Below, one piece after another: positions 1-6,458 of a stretch of 6,697 nucleotides of DNA. Below the pieces are notes generated by a model, which ran no database searches, was not told the DNA's origin, and saw only the letters and a list, made by a program, of their open reading frames with translations. Source of the DNA: Candidatus Pelagibacterales bacterium (GTDB lineage: Bacteria; Pseudomonadota; Alphaproteobacteria; TMED109). Each line of letters starts with the position of its first letter. The first letter of the stretch is position 1. The DNA is taken from positions 47,159 through 53,855 of the forward strand of contig NYVM01000012.1 of NCBI GenBank assembly GCA_002684605.1, given 5' to 3'. Made by a program: the position numbers and the translations under genes.

Positions 1-1082
1 ACACCTGCAACATCTTGAACAACAAATCTAATATAATATCTACCTACTCTATCTATAATATCCTTATACTCTAATTTTTGATTTAAAAAACTTAAATTAT
101 TTTTTAACTTATGATTTCTAGCAGCATTTATAATATCTGATACAACTGATGAAGCTGTCGGATCTGCTCCTGCCCCTTCGCCAATAAAAGTTATTTTATT
201 ACTATAGTCTCCTTGAATAAAAACAGCATTTAGCGCCCCATTTATACTTGCTGGCAATGAATTTAACGGGATTAAAGATGGATGTACTCTAAAGTCTAAT
301 TTATTTTTTTCTAATTTAGCTATACAAAAAAGCTTGATTACAAAACCAAGCCTTGAAGCGTACTTAATATCTTCTGATGTAATAGAAGTGATTCCTTCTA
401 TAAAAACTTTATCTAAATTTGGCTTAGCTCCATATGCAAGCATTCCTAAAATAACTAGTTTATGCGCTGAATCTATACCTTCTATATCAAATGATGGGTC
501 AGCTTCTGCAAAGCCTAATTCTTGTGCTGTTTTGAGAGAATCTTGAAAAGAAATATTATTACTAGTCATATCAGACATAATATAATTGCAAGTTCCATTT
601 AAAATAGCTTCTATTCCTATAATATTACTCGATACTAAGCCATTTTTAATACCATTTATTATTGGTATTGCTCCGGCAACAGCTGCTTCATAATAGATAG
701 ATGTATTTTTACCTATTATATTTTTATAGAGTTCAAAACCATGTTTGGCTATCAATGCTTTATTTGCGGTAATAAAATGTTTTTCATTATTAATTGCAGA
801 AAAAGCAAGGTTTTTAGATATTCCATCACTACCTCCAACTAACTCTACTACAGCATCTATATCATCTCTTATTGCTAATTTTTCAGGGTTATTTTCCCAT
901 TCATACTTTGTAAGGTCAATATTTCTTTTTTTTGAAAAATTTTTAGATGAAATTGCTTTTATAATAATATTTTTACCAGACTTAAAATTAATACTTTCTA
1001 TTTTTTTTTCTAATAATTGAATTGTTGCTGTTCCAACAGTTCCTAAGCCTACAATACCTATTGAAAAATTATTATTAAACAT
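1..1082 (-). CDS. hom: Homoserine dehydrogenase (partial, C-terminus beyond window)
   Basis: This enzyme reduces aspartate 4-semialdehyde to homoserine with NAD(P)H in the cytoplasm, the branch point to threonine and methionine. I translated 360 codons without a stop before the gene leaves the left edge. Residues 12-17 (GLGTVG) are the Rossmann dinucleotide loop. TANK (Lys108) and the segment AEADPSFDIEGIDSAHK, with Asp204 and Lys208, match the family's substrate and catalytic motifs. LNGTCNYI (161-168) and GEGAGADPTASSVVSDI (301-317) are further signatures. From about residue 346 (RVGRYYIRFVVQD) the C-terminal ACT domain begins, which in this class usually mediates threonine feedback; family proteins of this type are about 430 residues, so roughly 70 are missing. 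It is a monofunctional dehydrogenase with no aspartokinase fused at its N-terminus. The ATG lies 2 nt after the aminotransferase stop codon, so the two are probably translationally coupled; an AAGG stands 10 nt upstream inside that gene. Confidence 0.95.
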   Translation of the reverse strand, partial: MFNNNFSIGIVGLGTVGTATIQLLEKKIESINFKSGKNIIIKAISSKNFSKKRNIDLTKYEWENNPEKLAIRDDIDAVVELVGGSDGISKNLAFSAINNEKHFITANKALIAKHGFELYKNIIGKNTSIYYEAAVAGAIPIINGIKNGLVSSNIIGIEAILNGTCNYIMSDMTSNNISFQDSLKTAQELGFAEADPSFDIEGIDSAHKLVILGMLAYGAKPNLDKVFIEGITSITSEDIKYASRLGFVIKLFCIAKLEKNKLDFRVHPSLIPLNSLPASINGALNAVFIQGDYSNKITFIGEGAGADPTASSVVSDIINAARNHKLKNNLSFLNQKLEYKDIIDRVGRYYIRFVVQDVAG

Positions 1083-1084
1083 TA

Positions 1085-2302
1085 TTAATTATCCTTATCT
1101 TTATCTTTATCTTTATCTTTATCTTTATCAAAGAGTACCTTAATATTTTTTATAGCTTGCCTAATCCTATTTTCATTTTCTACCAATCCTATTCTAACGA
1201 AACCTTCTCCATTTTTACCAAAACCTATGCCTGGAGCTACAGCTACTTTTCCAGTTTTTAATAACAATTTAGAAAACTCTAAAGACCCAATATTTAAATA
1301 TTTTTTAGGCAAAGGCGCCCAAACGAACATAGTTGATTTAGGAAGATCCATATTCCATCCAATCCTGCTAAACCCTTCAACTAAAACGTTTCTTCTTTTT
1401 AAGTATATCGATCTAATGTCATCAACACATTTCTGCGAACCATTTAAAGCTGCAATAGCCGCAACTTGGACAGGAGTGAAAGCACCATAATCTAAATAAG
1501 ATTTAATTTTTGTTAATGCCTCAATTAACTTTTTATTACCGACGGCGAAACCTACTCTCCAACCAGGCATAGAATAAGTTTTACTTAAAGAGGAAAATTC
1601 AACTGCTATGTTTTTTGCTTTAGGAATCTCTAATATAGATGGAGGAATAAACCCATCATAATATATCTCTGCATAAGCTAAATCCGAGAGAATATAAACA
1701 CCAAATTTTGTACATATATCAACTATTTCTTTATAAAAATCTAATGATGCCATTTCTGTAGTAGGATTATTTGGATAATTTAGAACCAACACCTTAGCTT
1801 TATTATTTGAGCTAGATAAAATATTATACAAAGTCTTAATAAATTTTTCATCTGGCTTACTATCTATAGATTGAACCGCTGCCCCTGCAATTATAAAACC
1901 ATAAGGATGAATAGGATAACTTGGATTAGGGACAATAACATGATCTCCATTTGCAGTAATAGCAGAAGCTAAATTAGCTAAGCCTTCCTTTGAACCTAAT
2001 GTAACCACAACTTCTGTATCAGGATCTAAGTCAACATTAAATCTTCTCTTATAATAATTTGATTGAGCCTTTCTTAAGCCTAATATACCTCTAGAAACGG
2101 AGTATCTATGAGACTTAGGATCCTGTATTGTTTCACATAATTTATCAACTATATGCTTGGGAGTTGGCATATCAGGGTTACCCATGCCAAAATCAATAAT
2201 ATCTTCGCCTAAAGAACGTTCTTTAGCTTTCATAGAATTTACTTCAGCAAAGACATATGGGGGCAAACGTTCAATTCTATCAAAATTATTTTTAAATACC
2301 AT
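1085..2302 (-). CDS. alaC: Class I/II PLP aminotransferase, AlaC-like
   Basis: A 405-residue cytoplasmic fold-type I aminotransferase. From memory it closely resembles E. coli AlaC (glutamate-pyruvate aminotransferase) along its length: the start (IERLPPYVF), GEDIIDFGMGNPD (32-44), TLGSKEGLA, VPNPSYPIHPYG (124-134), and the VRIGLVENENRIRQAI end. Visible active-site residues are Tyr129, Asn179 in PNNPT, Asp207 in SDLAYAE, the Schiff-base Lys241 in SLSKTYSMPGWR, and Arg370, which should bind the substrate carboxylate. Homologues in Alphaproteobacteria are often labelled aspartate or LL-diaminopimelate aminotransferase, and sequence alone cannot settle the substrate. The AGGA at 2309-2312, 6 nt before the ATG, supports the start. 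It sits 15 nt after the lipoprotein gene and 2 nt before hom, so all three are probably one transcript. Unusually, residues 392-405 are six Asp-Lys pairs ending in DN, encoded by a hexanucleotide repeat; this tail is absent from the E. coli protein as I recall it. Confidence 0.9.
   Translation of the reverse strand: MVFKNNFDRIERLPPYVFAEVNSMKAKERSLGEDIIDFGMGNPDMPTPKHIVDKLCETIQDPKSHRYSVSRGILGLRKAQSNYYKRRFNVDLDPDTEVVVTLGSKEGLANLASAITANGDHVIVPNPSYPIHPYGFIIAGAAVQSIDSKPDEKFIKTLYNILSSSNNKAKVLVLNYPNNPTTEMASLDFYKEIVDICTKFGVYILSDLAYAEIYYDGFIPPSILEIPKAKNIAVEFSSLSKTYSMPGWRVGFAVGNKKLIEALTKIKSYLDYGAFTPVQVAAIAALNGSQKCVDDIRSIYLKRRNVLVEGFSRIGWNMDLPKSTMFVWAPLPKKYLNIGSLEFSKLLLKTGKVAVAPGIGFGKNGEGFVRIGLVENENRIRQAIKNIKVLFDKDKDKDKDKDKDN
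1093..1096 (-). promoter_or_regulatory. Probable ribosome binding site of hom, inside the alaC repeat
   Basis: AAGG on the minus strand, 10 nt before the hom ATG. It arises from the single-base-changed last GATAAG unit of the repeat followed by GAT. The spacing is slightly long, so coupling to translation of the upstream gene may matter as well. Confidence 0.55.
1094..1129 (-). repeat. Hexanucleotide tandem repeat (GATAAA)n coding for (DK)n
   Basis: Read on the minus strand, five perfect GATAAA units (1100-1129) are followed by one variant GATAAG (1094-1099) and then GATAAT just before the stop. Because the unit is 6 bp, gain or loss of copies keeps the aminotransferase frame and only changes the number of Asp-Lys pairs at its C-terminus. 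The variant unit supplies the AAGG that probably serves as ribosome binding site for hom. Confidence 0.93.
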
Positions 2303-2317
2303 ATAATATCCTAAAAC

Positions 2318-2818
2318 CTATAATAATTTTATTATTGTAATAATTATATTTTTATTACTATCATCTATATAATTTAAGCTTATATTTTTGTTTTTAATAC
2401 CATTAGATAAAAATATTTCAAAAACTTCATCTATTAGTTTTATCTTACTAGTTTTTATATTATTTGATTCGATAAGAATATTAAATTCTTCAAATTTTTG
2501 CGCCTTAGATATTAGTAAAAGCAGGTCCTTATGATCATTGTTCAAAATTTGCTTATTATAGTTAAAATTTAAAATACCAATTATAATACCTTTATTGTGC
2601 TCTACACTTTCAGAATCTAATTCTAAGCTAACTATTTCTGATAATGTTTGAGAAGAAACAGGTTTGTAACCTTGGTTTATAGCATTAGTGTTATCAAGGT
2701 TTATAGACCACTCTATTAATTCTTTAATATCCTCATCAAAAGAATAAATAGTTTTTTGATCACAAGAAGCGAAAATGAATATAAATAAAAAACTAATTAT
2801 TAAAAATAATTTACTCAC
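2318..2818 (-). CDS. Small predicted lipoprotein, unrecognised; possible degenerate OmpA-like domain
   Basis: I do not recognise this 166-residue protein. It starts with GTG; residues 1-18 are a typical lipoprotein signal (Lys3, hydrophobic LFLIISFLFIFIF) ending in a lipobox-like FASC, giving lipidated Cys19. Asp20 at position +2 is the inner-membrane retention residue under the E. coli Lol rule, which may not hold here. The mature part is rich in Asn, Ile and Lys. Residues about 76-166 (GIIIGILNFNYNKQ, then a helix, FNILIES, a helix ending FLSNGI, then ISLNYID and NIIITIIK) resemble in order the beta-alpha-beta-alpha-beta layout of OmpA C-terminal domains, but the peptidoglycan-binding Asp and Arg are not evident, so this is only a suggestion. 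It lies 44 nt after argC and 15 nt before the aminotransferase, probably co-transcribed. No good ribosome binding site precedes the GTG, but the signal peptide begins directly there. Confidence 0.8.
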   Translation of the reverse strand: MSKLFLIISFLFIFIFASCDQKTIYSFDEDIKELIEWSINLDNTNAINQGYKPVSSQTLSEIVSLELDSESVEHNKGIIIGILNFNYNKQILNNDHKDLLLLISKAQKFEEFNILIESNNIKTSKIKLIDEVFEIFLSNGIKNKNISLNYIDDSNKNIIITIIKLL

Positions 2819-2862
2819 AGCTAAATTACTTAATTCTAAAAATAAAAATGTTAATTAATTTT

Positions 2863-3915
2863 TTATGGAAACATTGATACATTGTTTAGGCCTTCTGATT
2901 CATTAAAACCCATCATTAAATTTAGGTTTTGAACAGCTTGTCCTGCTGCTCCTTTTAGTAAATTATCTATCACAGAAATAATAATTACTTTATTTGTAAC
3001 TTCATCATATGCAACTCCAATTTTACACAAATTAGTTCCTCTAACCTCATGAGTAGAAGGAACTCCATCAACAATAGCTACAAACTTTTCATTTAAATAT
3101 GCTTTTTTAAGGCAATCCTTGATATTATGAATTTCTATATTATGTTTAAGATCTAAATATATTGTTGATAATATACCTCTCTTTATAGGCAATAGATGTG
3201 GAGTAAAAACAACTTTAATATCAGAATTATGTATATTATTTAGTTGTGTTTGTATTTCAGGCCTATGTCTATGAGAACCCAATCCATAAGCAGAAAAACC
3301 ATCAGAAACCTCTCCAAATAATAAGTTATCTTTAAGGGTTCGTCCGGCTCCTGAAACTCCAGACTTAGAATCAATAATTATATTATTATGACTAATTAAA
3401 TTTTTCTTTATAAGAGGAATTAAGGGCAATAGGGCTGATGTTGGATAACATCCTGGGTTAGCAATAAATCTTGCCCCTTTTATTCTATTTCTATTAATTT
3501 CTGTTAATCCATAAATTGCCTCTTTTTGCAAATCTAAAGCATCATGGGCCTTTTGATATACTTTTTCATATGTTTCAGGATCAATAAATCTAAAATCAGC
3601 AGACAAATCACATATTTTTATATGTTTTGGAATAGAAGAAAGAATATTTTGAGTTTTTCCATGCGGAAGACAAGATATAACAGCATCTATTCTAGAAAAA
3701 TCTATGTCCTCAATTTTAATTAACTTTGGCAAACCTAGCCCACTAAGATGCGGATAGATTTCGGATATATTTTTACCTGCTTTACTATCTGCTGTAATAT
3801 TTATGATATTATAATTATTATTATTTATAACAACCCTAATAGACTCGGCACCAGTATATCCACTGGCTCCAAGAATAGCTAAATTAACAACATTATCCTT
3901 ATTATAAACTGACAT
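2863..3915 (-). CDS. argC: N-acetyl-gamma-glutamyl-phosphate reductase
   Basis: ArgC catalyses the third step of arginine synthesis, the NADPH-dependent reduction of N-acetylglutamyl 5-phosphate to the semialdehyde, in the cytoplasm. The 350-residue length fits the long (type 1) family. GASGYTGAE (16-24) is the NADP-binding loop of the Rossmann domain; SCLPHG (81-86) follows; ANPGCYPTSALLPL (152-165) carries the catalytic Cys156 that forms the thioacyl intermediate; SKSGVSGAGR (183-192) and GLGSHRHRPEI (211-221), with His217 as the expected acid/base, come next; and DNLLKGAAGQAVQNLNLMMG (317-336) is the conserved C-terminal signature. Everything needed for activity appears present. The ATG is supported by a GGAG at 3923-3926, 7 nt upstream. 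It follows rpsI at 83 nt, but a strong terminator lies in that gap, so argC is probably expressed by partial read-through or a promoter I cannot identify. Confidence 0.97.
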   Translation of the reverse strand: MSVYNKDNVVNLAILGASGYTGAESIRVVINNNNYNIINITADSKAGKNISEIYPHLSGLGLPKLIKIEDIDFSRIDAVISCLPHGKTQNILSSIPKHIKICDLSADFRFIDPETYEKVYQKAHDALDLQKEAIYGLTEINRNRIKGARFIANPGCYPTSALLPLIPLIKKNLISHNNIIIDSKSGVSGAGRTLKDNLLFGEVSDGFSAYGLGSHRHRPEIQTQLNNIHNSDIKVVFTPHLLPIKRGILSTIYLDLKHNIEIHNIKDCLKKAYLNEKFVAIVDGVPSTHEVRGTNLCKIGVAYDEVTNKVIIISVIDNLLKGAAGQAVQNLNLMMGFNESEGLNNVSMFP

Positions 3916-3942
3916 TAAACTACTCCATTAAAAATCTTGAGT

Positions 3943-3976
3943 AAAAAAAAAGCGGCTGTTTAATAACAACCGCTTT
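3943..3976 (-). terminator. Intrinsic terminator after rpsI
   Basis: On the minus strand a 12-bp stem (arms 3976-3965 and 3960-3949) closes a 4-nt loop (3964-3961). Pairing is complete with one G-U wobble and a GCGG/CCGC core. The descending arm runs into nine consecutive T (3951-3943). Read on the plus strand, the same position becomes a C-A mismatch, so the element is optimal for the minus strand, ending the rplM-rpsI message. Confidence 0.9.
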
Positions 3977-3998
3977 AACAAAAAATAAAATATTTGTT

Positions 3999-4487
3999 CT
4001 ATCTTTTAGAAAACTGAAAGCTTCTTCTTGCTTTTGGCTGCCCATATTTTTTTCGTTCTACTCGTCGAGCATCCCTTTTAATTAAACCAGCTGCTTTTAA
4101 AGCACCTCTTAATTCTGGCTCATAAAATGTTAAAGCCTTACTTACCCCATGCCTTAATGCTCCTGCTTGTCCAGTATGCCCACCTCCTATTACGGAACAA
4201 TTTATATCATAAGTTTCTTGCCTCGCTACTATCTCCAAAGGCTGAGATATAATGATTCTATGTGTTTCTCTTTTGAAATATTTTTCACATTCTATGCCAT
4301 TCACAATAATTTTTCCAGAGCCTAATTTTAACCATACTCTTGCTATGGACGATTTTCTTTTACCTGTCGCATAGGCTCTTCCTAGTTTATCAATTTTCGG
4401 TAAAACCTCTTTCACTTCCTCTTTAACATCTATTGTTTCTGCAGTAACTTTATTTACTATCACTTCGTTATTTTCAGTTTCTATCAT
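3999..4487 (-). CDS. rpsI: 30S ribosomal protein S9 (uS9), N-terminally extended
   Basis: S9 is a small-subunit head protein whose C-terminal tail reaches the P-site tRNA. The core begins at about residue 35 with [19 protein letters not shown]; then come [29 protein letters not shown] (100-119), [16 protein letters not shown] and the invariant end [11 protein letters not shown] with the terminal Lys-Arg. The protein has 162 residues against about 130 in E. coli, because of an acidic, Glu/Val-rich N-terminal extension of some 33 residues. As I recall, similar extensions joined to DK(L/F)[10 protein letters not shown] are usual in Alphaproteobacteria, so I keep this start. The ATG overlaps the rplM stop in ATGA, with a GAG-type binding site 7 nt upstream, which is a classic translational coupling arrangement. 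A terminator follows within 25 nt of the stop. Confidence 0.97.
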   Translation of the reverse strand: MIETENNEVIVNKVTAETIDVKEEVKEVLPKIDKLGRAYATGKRKSSIARVWLKLGSGKIIVNGIECEKYFKRETHRIIISQPLEIVARQETYDINCSVIGGGHTGQAGALRHGVSKALTFYEPELRGALKAAGLIKRDARRVERKKYGQPKARRSFQFSKR

Positions 4488-4951
4488 TTATCATCTCTTT
4501 TATTTTTTTTATTCATTACAGATATGTCTATTAATTCAGGTTTTTGAGCAGTATGAGGGTGCTCTTCTCCATTATAAATATGCAACTTTTTTAATTGATC
4601 TCTTCCCAATGGTCCTTTTGGTACCATTCTCTTAACTGCTAACTGTATGGCTTTTTGAGGCCTTTTACCTTTTAGTATTTCTCCATATGTTTCTTCTTTT
4701 ATTCCACCTGGATAACCAGTATGCCAATAATGAATTTTTCCATCTGTTTTTTTTCCAGTAAGAACTACTTTATCAGCATTAATTACTATTACATTATCTC
4801 CACAATCTGTACTAGGAGTAAAGCATGGTTTATGTTTGCCTCTAACATAGTTAGCTAGTATAACGGACAACCTTCCTAATACTAAGTTTTCGGCATCTAT
4901 TAACAGCCATTTTCTATTTACTTCAGAAGGGCGAGCAATATAGGTCTTCAT
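4484..4951 (-). CDS. rplM: 50S ribosomal protein L13 (uL13)
   Basis: L13 is an early-assembling large-subunit protein. With the start at the ATG at 4951 it has 155 residues, normal for the family, and opens [20 protein letters not shown]. Visible signatures are [22 protein letters not shown] (49-52), [15 protein letters not shown], the [13 protein letters not shown] motif (105-117) and [11 protein letters not shown] (128-138). The open frame continues upstream to a TTG at 5017, but those 22 extra residues are hydrophobic, unlike L13, and that TTG lies upstream of the promoter -10 box, so it cannot be on the transcript. The ribosome binding site is poor (GAAAGA about 10 nt upstream). It is the first gene of the rplM-rpsI operon and overlaps rpsI by 4 nt. 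A short lysine-rich tail (NKKNKRDDK) ends the protein. Confidence 0.96.
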   Translation of the reverse strand: MKTYIARPSEVNRKWLLIDAENLVLGRLSVILANYVRGKHKPCFTPSTDCGDNVIVINADKVVLTGKKTDGKIHYWHTGYPGGIKEETYGEILKGKRPQKAIQLAVKRMVPKGPLGRDQLKKLHIYNGEEHPHTAQKPELIDISVMNKKNKRDDK

Positions 4952-4997
4952 AATACATAATCTTTCAAAAAATATAATAAATAAATAATAATTTCGA

Positions 4998-5025
4998 AGT
5001 ATGCCTAAAACAAGCAAACTGTCAA
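4998..5025 (-). promoter_or_regulatory. Sigma-70-type promoter of rplM-rpsI
   Basis: On the minus strand a perfect -35 TTGACA (5025-5020) is followed by a 16-nt spacer and a -10 CATACT (5003-4998), which matches four of six consensus bases. The 20 or so bases upstream of the -35 box are almost all A/T and could act as an UP element. Transcription would begin near 4991, giving a leader of about 40 nt before the rplM ATG. Confidence 0.75.
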
Positions 5026-5075
5026 TATATGTATATAAAAATCATAAAATAAAATTAACTTTATAAAAATTTAAA

Positions 5076-5103
5076 TTAATATAATTAATAACTATGATAT
5101 AAT
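5076..5103 (+). promoter_or_regulatory. Possible promoter of the crotonase-CoA-binding-metY operon
   Basis: A perfect TATAAT at 5098-5103 lies 36 nt before the crotonase ATG. The best -35 candidate is TTAATA at 5076-5081 with a 16-nt spacer, only four of six matches. In DNA this AT-rich a chance TATAAT is common, so support is modest; position in the divergent gap and the lack of other candidates favour it. Confidence 0.4.
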
Positions 5104-5139
5104 TATATATATAACCTTTATTACATTACTGGATATAAA

Positions 5140-5928
5140 ATGTCACTAACTAAAAACAACCTTTTACTTTATAAAGAAATTGATAACATTGCTATTTTAA
5201 CATTAAATAGGCCTAATCAACAAAATGCTCTTTCAAGCAATTTAATGGAAACACTTCTAAAAAAGTTAAACGATATTGAGAATAATAAAAATATAAAAGT
5301 TGTTACTATATTTTCTAATGGAAACAATTTTTGTGCGGGGCATGATTTAAAAGAATTAAATCTTGATAAAAGTGAACAAAGGTTTAAAAAAATTTTTGAG
5401 CTTTGTAGCAAGCTAATGTTAAAGATTGTTAAGTTGCCAAAGCCCGTTATTGCAGGAGTTCAAGGAATAGCTACAGCAGCAGGTTGTCAATTAGTAGCTA
5501 GTTGCGATTTAGCAATAGCATCAAATAACTCAAAATTTGCGACTCCCGGAGTTAATATTGGATTATTTTGCTCTACTCCTATGGTAGCTGTTTCCAGAAA
5601 TGTAAACAGAAAGCAAACTATGGAAATGTTATTACTAGGAGAGTTTATTCCTCCATCTAAAGCTCAAGAAATAGGCTTAATTAATAAAATAGTAAATGAT
5701 AAGGATTTAAAAGAGGAAACTATTAAAATGGCAAAAACTATAGCTCTAAAGTCTCCAACTACAGTTGCAATTGGAAAAGAAGCCTTTTATAAACAATTAG
5801 AAATGGGTATAGAAGAAGCATATAAATACACTAGTCAAGTAATGAGTAAAAACATGCTTGAAAAAGATGCTCAAGAAGGAATATCTGCTTTTATTGAAAA
5901 TAGAAATCCCAAATGGTCAGATAAATAG
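5140..5928 (+). CDS. Crotonase (enoyl-CoA hydratase/isomerase) family protein, ECHDC3-like
   Basis: A 262-residue crotonase-fold protein that should bind an acyl-CoA thioester in the cytoplasm. The family oxyanion-hole segments are seen in NFCAGHDLKEL (63-73) and AGVQGIATAAGCQLVASCDLAIAS (105-128). The stretch SKFATPGVNIGLFCSTP (131-147) and the end EAFYKQL...QEGISAFIENRNPKWS closely match, from memory, the human ECHDC3 subfamily rather than classical hydratases. Aligned with rat enoyl-CoA hydratase, catalytic Glu144 corresponds to Gln117 and Glu164 to Gly137, so ordinary hydratase activity is doubtful and the true reaction is unknown. GGA at 5131-5133, 6 nt before the ATG, supports the start. 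It is the first gene of a plus-strand operon, 9 nt before the CoA-binding gene. Other crotonase activities such as isomerase or thioesterase cannot be excluded. Family certain, function not. Confidence 0.88.
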   Translation: MSLTKNNLLLYKEIDNIAILTLNRPNQQNALSSNLMETLLKKLNDIENNKNIKVVTIFSNGNNFCAGHDLKELNLDKSEQRFKKIFELCSKLMLKIVKLPKPVIAGVQGIATAAGCQLVASCDLAIASNNSKFATPGVNIGLFCSTPMVAVSRNVNRKQTMEMLLLGEFIPPSKAQEIGLINKIVNDKDLKEETIKMAKTIALKSPTTVAIGKEAFYKQLEMGIEEAYKYTSQVMSKNMLEKDAQEGISAFIENRNPKWSDK

Positions 5929-5937
5929 GATGTATAA

Positions 5938-6441
5938 ATGTTAAAAAATGAAGATATTATTTATGATGATCATTATATAAGAAGTATTTTAGACAATACT
6001 AAGACTATTGCTATGATTGGTTTAAGTTCTTCATGGCAAAGACCTTCTTATTTTGTGGCTAAATATCTATTAGATAGAGGATATAAAGTATACCCAGTTA
6101 ACCCTAGAGAAGCTGGTAAAAAAATTTTAAATCAAAAAGTATATCCAAGTGTATCTGAGATCAAAGAAAATATAGATATGGTTGATATATTTAGAAAATC
6201 TAATGATGTAGACTTAATAATTGATGATATTATAAAGATCAAACCTTCAACTATATGGATGCAAATTGGAGTTATAAACTTTAAAGCTGCTAAACTGGCA
6301 AAAAGAAATAAAATTGATGTAGTTATGAATAAGTGTCCTAAAATTGAGTATAGTCGCCTTTCAGGAGAATTAAGTTGGGCAGGCATAAATTCTGGAGTTT
6401 TTCATAATAAAAGAAGAATCATTAGGCCAATTATTAATTAG
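5938..6441 (+). CDS. CoA-binding domain protein (YccU-like, CoA_binding_2)
   Basis: A 167-residue cytoplasmic single-domain Rossmann protein of the succinyl-CoA-synthetase-alpha-like CoA-binding family. After a short helix (residues 9-20) the nucleotide/CoA loop appears as [27 protein letters not shown] (23-49), followed by YPVNP (52-56), where the family anchors the cofactor, then [15 protein letters not shown] (82-88), IWMQIGV (106-112) and MNKCPKIE (130-137), with the conserved Cys133. The length is slightly above the 135-150 typical of the family, through a longer N-terminus and a basic tail ([10 protein letters not shown]). No reaction is established for these proteins; binding of CoA is known from structures. 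An AGGA at 5927-5930 overlaps the crotonase stop codon and stands 7 nt before this ATG, so translation is likely coupled. metY starts 17 nt downstream. Confidence 0.9.
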   Translation: MLKNEDIIYDDHYIRSILDNTKTIAMIGLSSSWQRPSYFVAKYLLDRGYKVYPVNPREAGKKILNQKVYPSVSEIKENIDMVDIFRKSNDVDLIIDDIIKIKPSTIWMQIGVINFKAAKLAKRNKIDVVMNKCPKIEYSRLSGELSWAGINSGVFHNKRRIIRPIIN

Positions 6442-6458
6442 ATTGTTATATTTTTATT

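Larger units (their letters stand above)
4952..5139. other. Divergent intergenic region between rplM and the crotonase gene
   Basis: The only sizeable non-coding stretch, 188 bp and very AT-rich. It holds the rplM promoter on the minus side and a weaker candidate promoter on the plus side, whose -35 boxes lie about 50 bp apart. The segment between them (5026-5075) is nearly pure A/T. I find no riboswitch-like stem, tRNA or convincing operator. Confidence 0.7.

Noticed and set aside
334..1020. Plus-strand open frames at 334-546 and 745-1020
   Set aside because: Both lie antisense inside hom, whose translation shows clear family motifs; the antisense peptides look like nothing known.
1227..1490. 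Plus-strand open frame opposite the aminotransferase
   Set aside because: Antisense shadow of conserved alaC coding sequence, with no supporting binding site.
2833..2838. TAGAAT on the minus strand as a -10 box for the lipoprotein-alaC-hom genes
   Set aside because: No acceptable -35 box at 16-18 nt, and it would leave a leader of only about 8 nt; chance match is likely in this AT-rich gap.
4952..4991. L13-type autoregulatory RNA leader before rplM
   Set aside because: The predicted leader is about 40 nt, AT-rich and without a stable stem.
5217..5411. Minus-strand open frame inside the crotonase gene
   Set aside because: Antisense shadow in a gene with strong family matches.
6132..6386. 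Minus-strand open frame inside the CoA-binding gene
   Set aside because: Antisense shadow; hydrophobic composition follows from the AT-rich complement.
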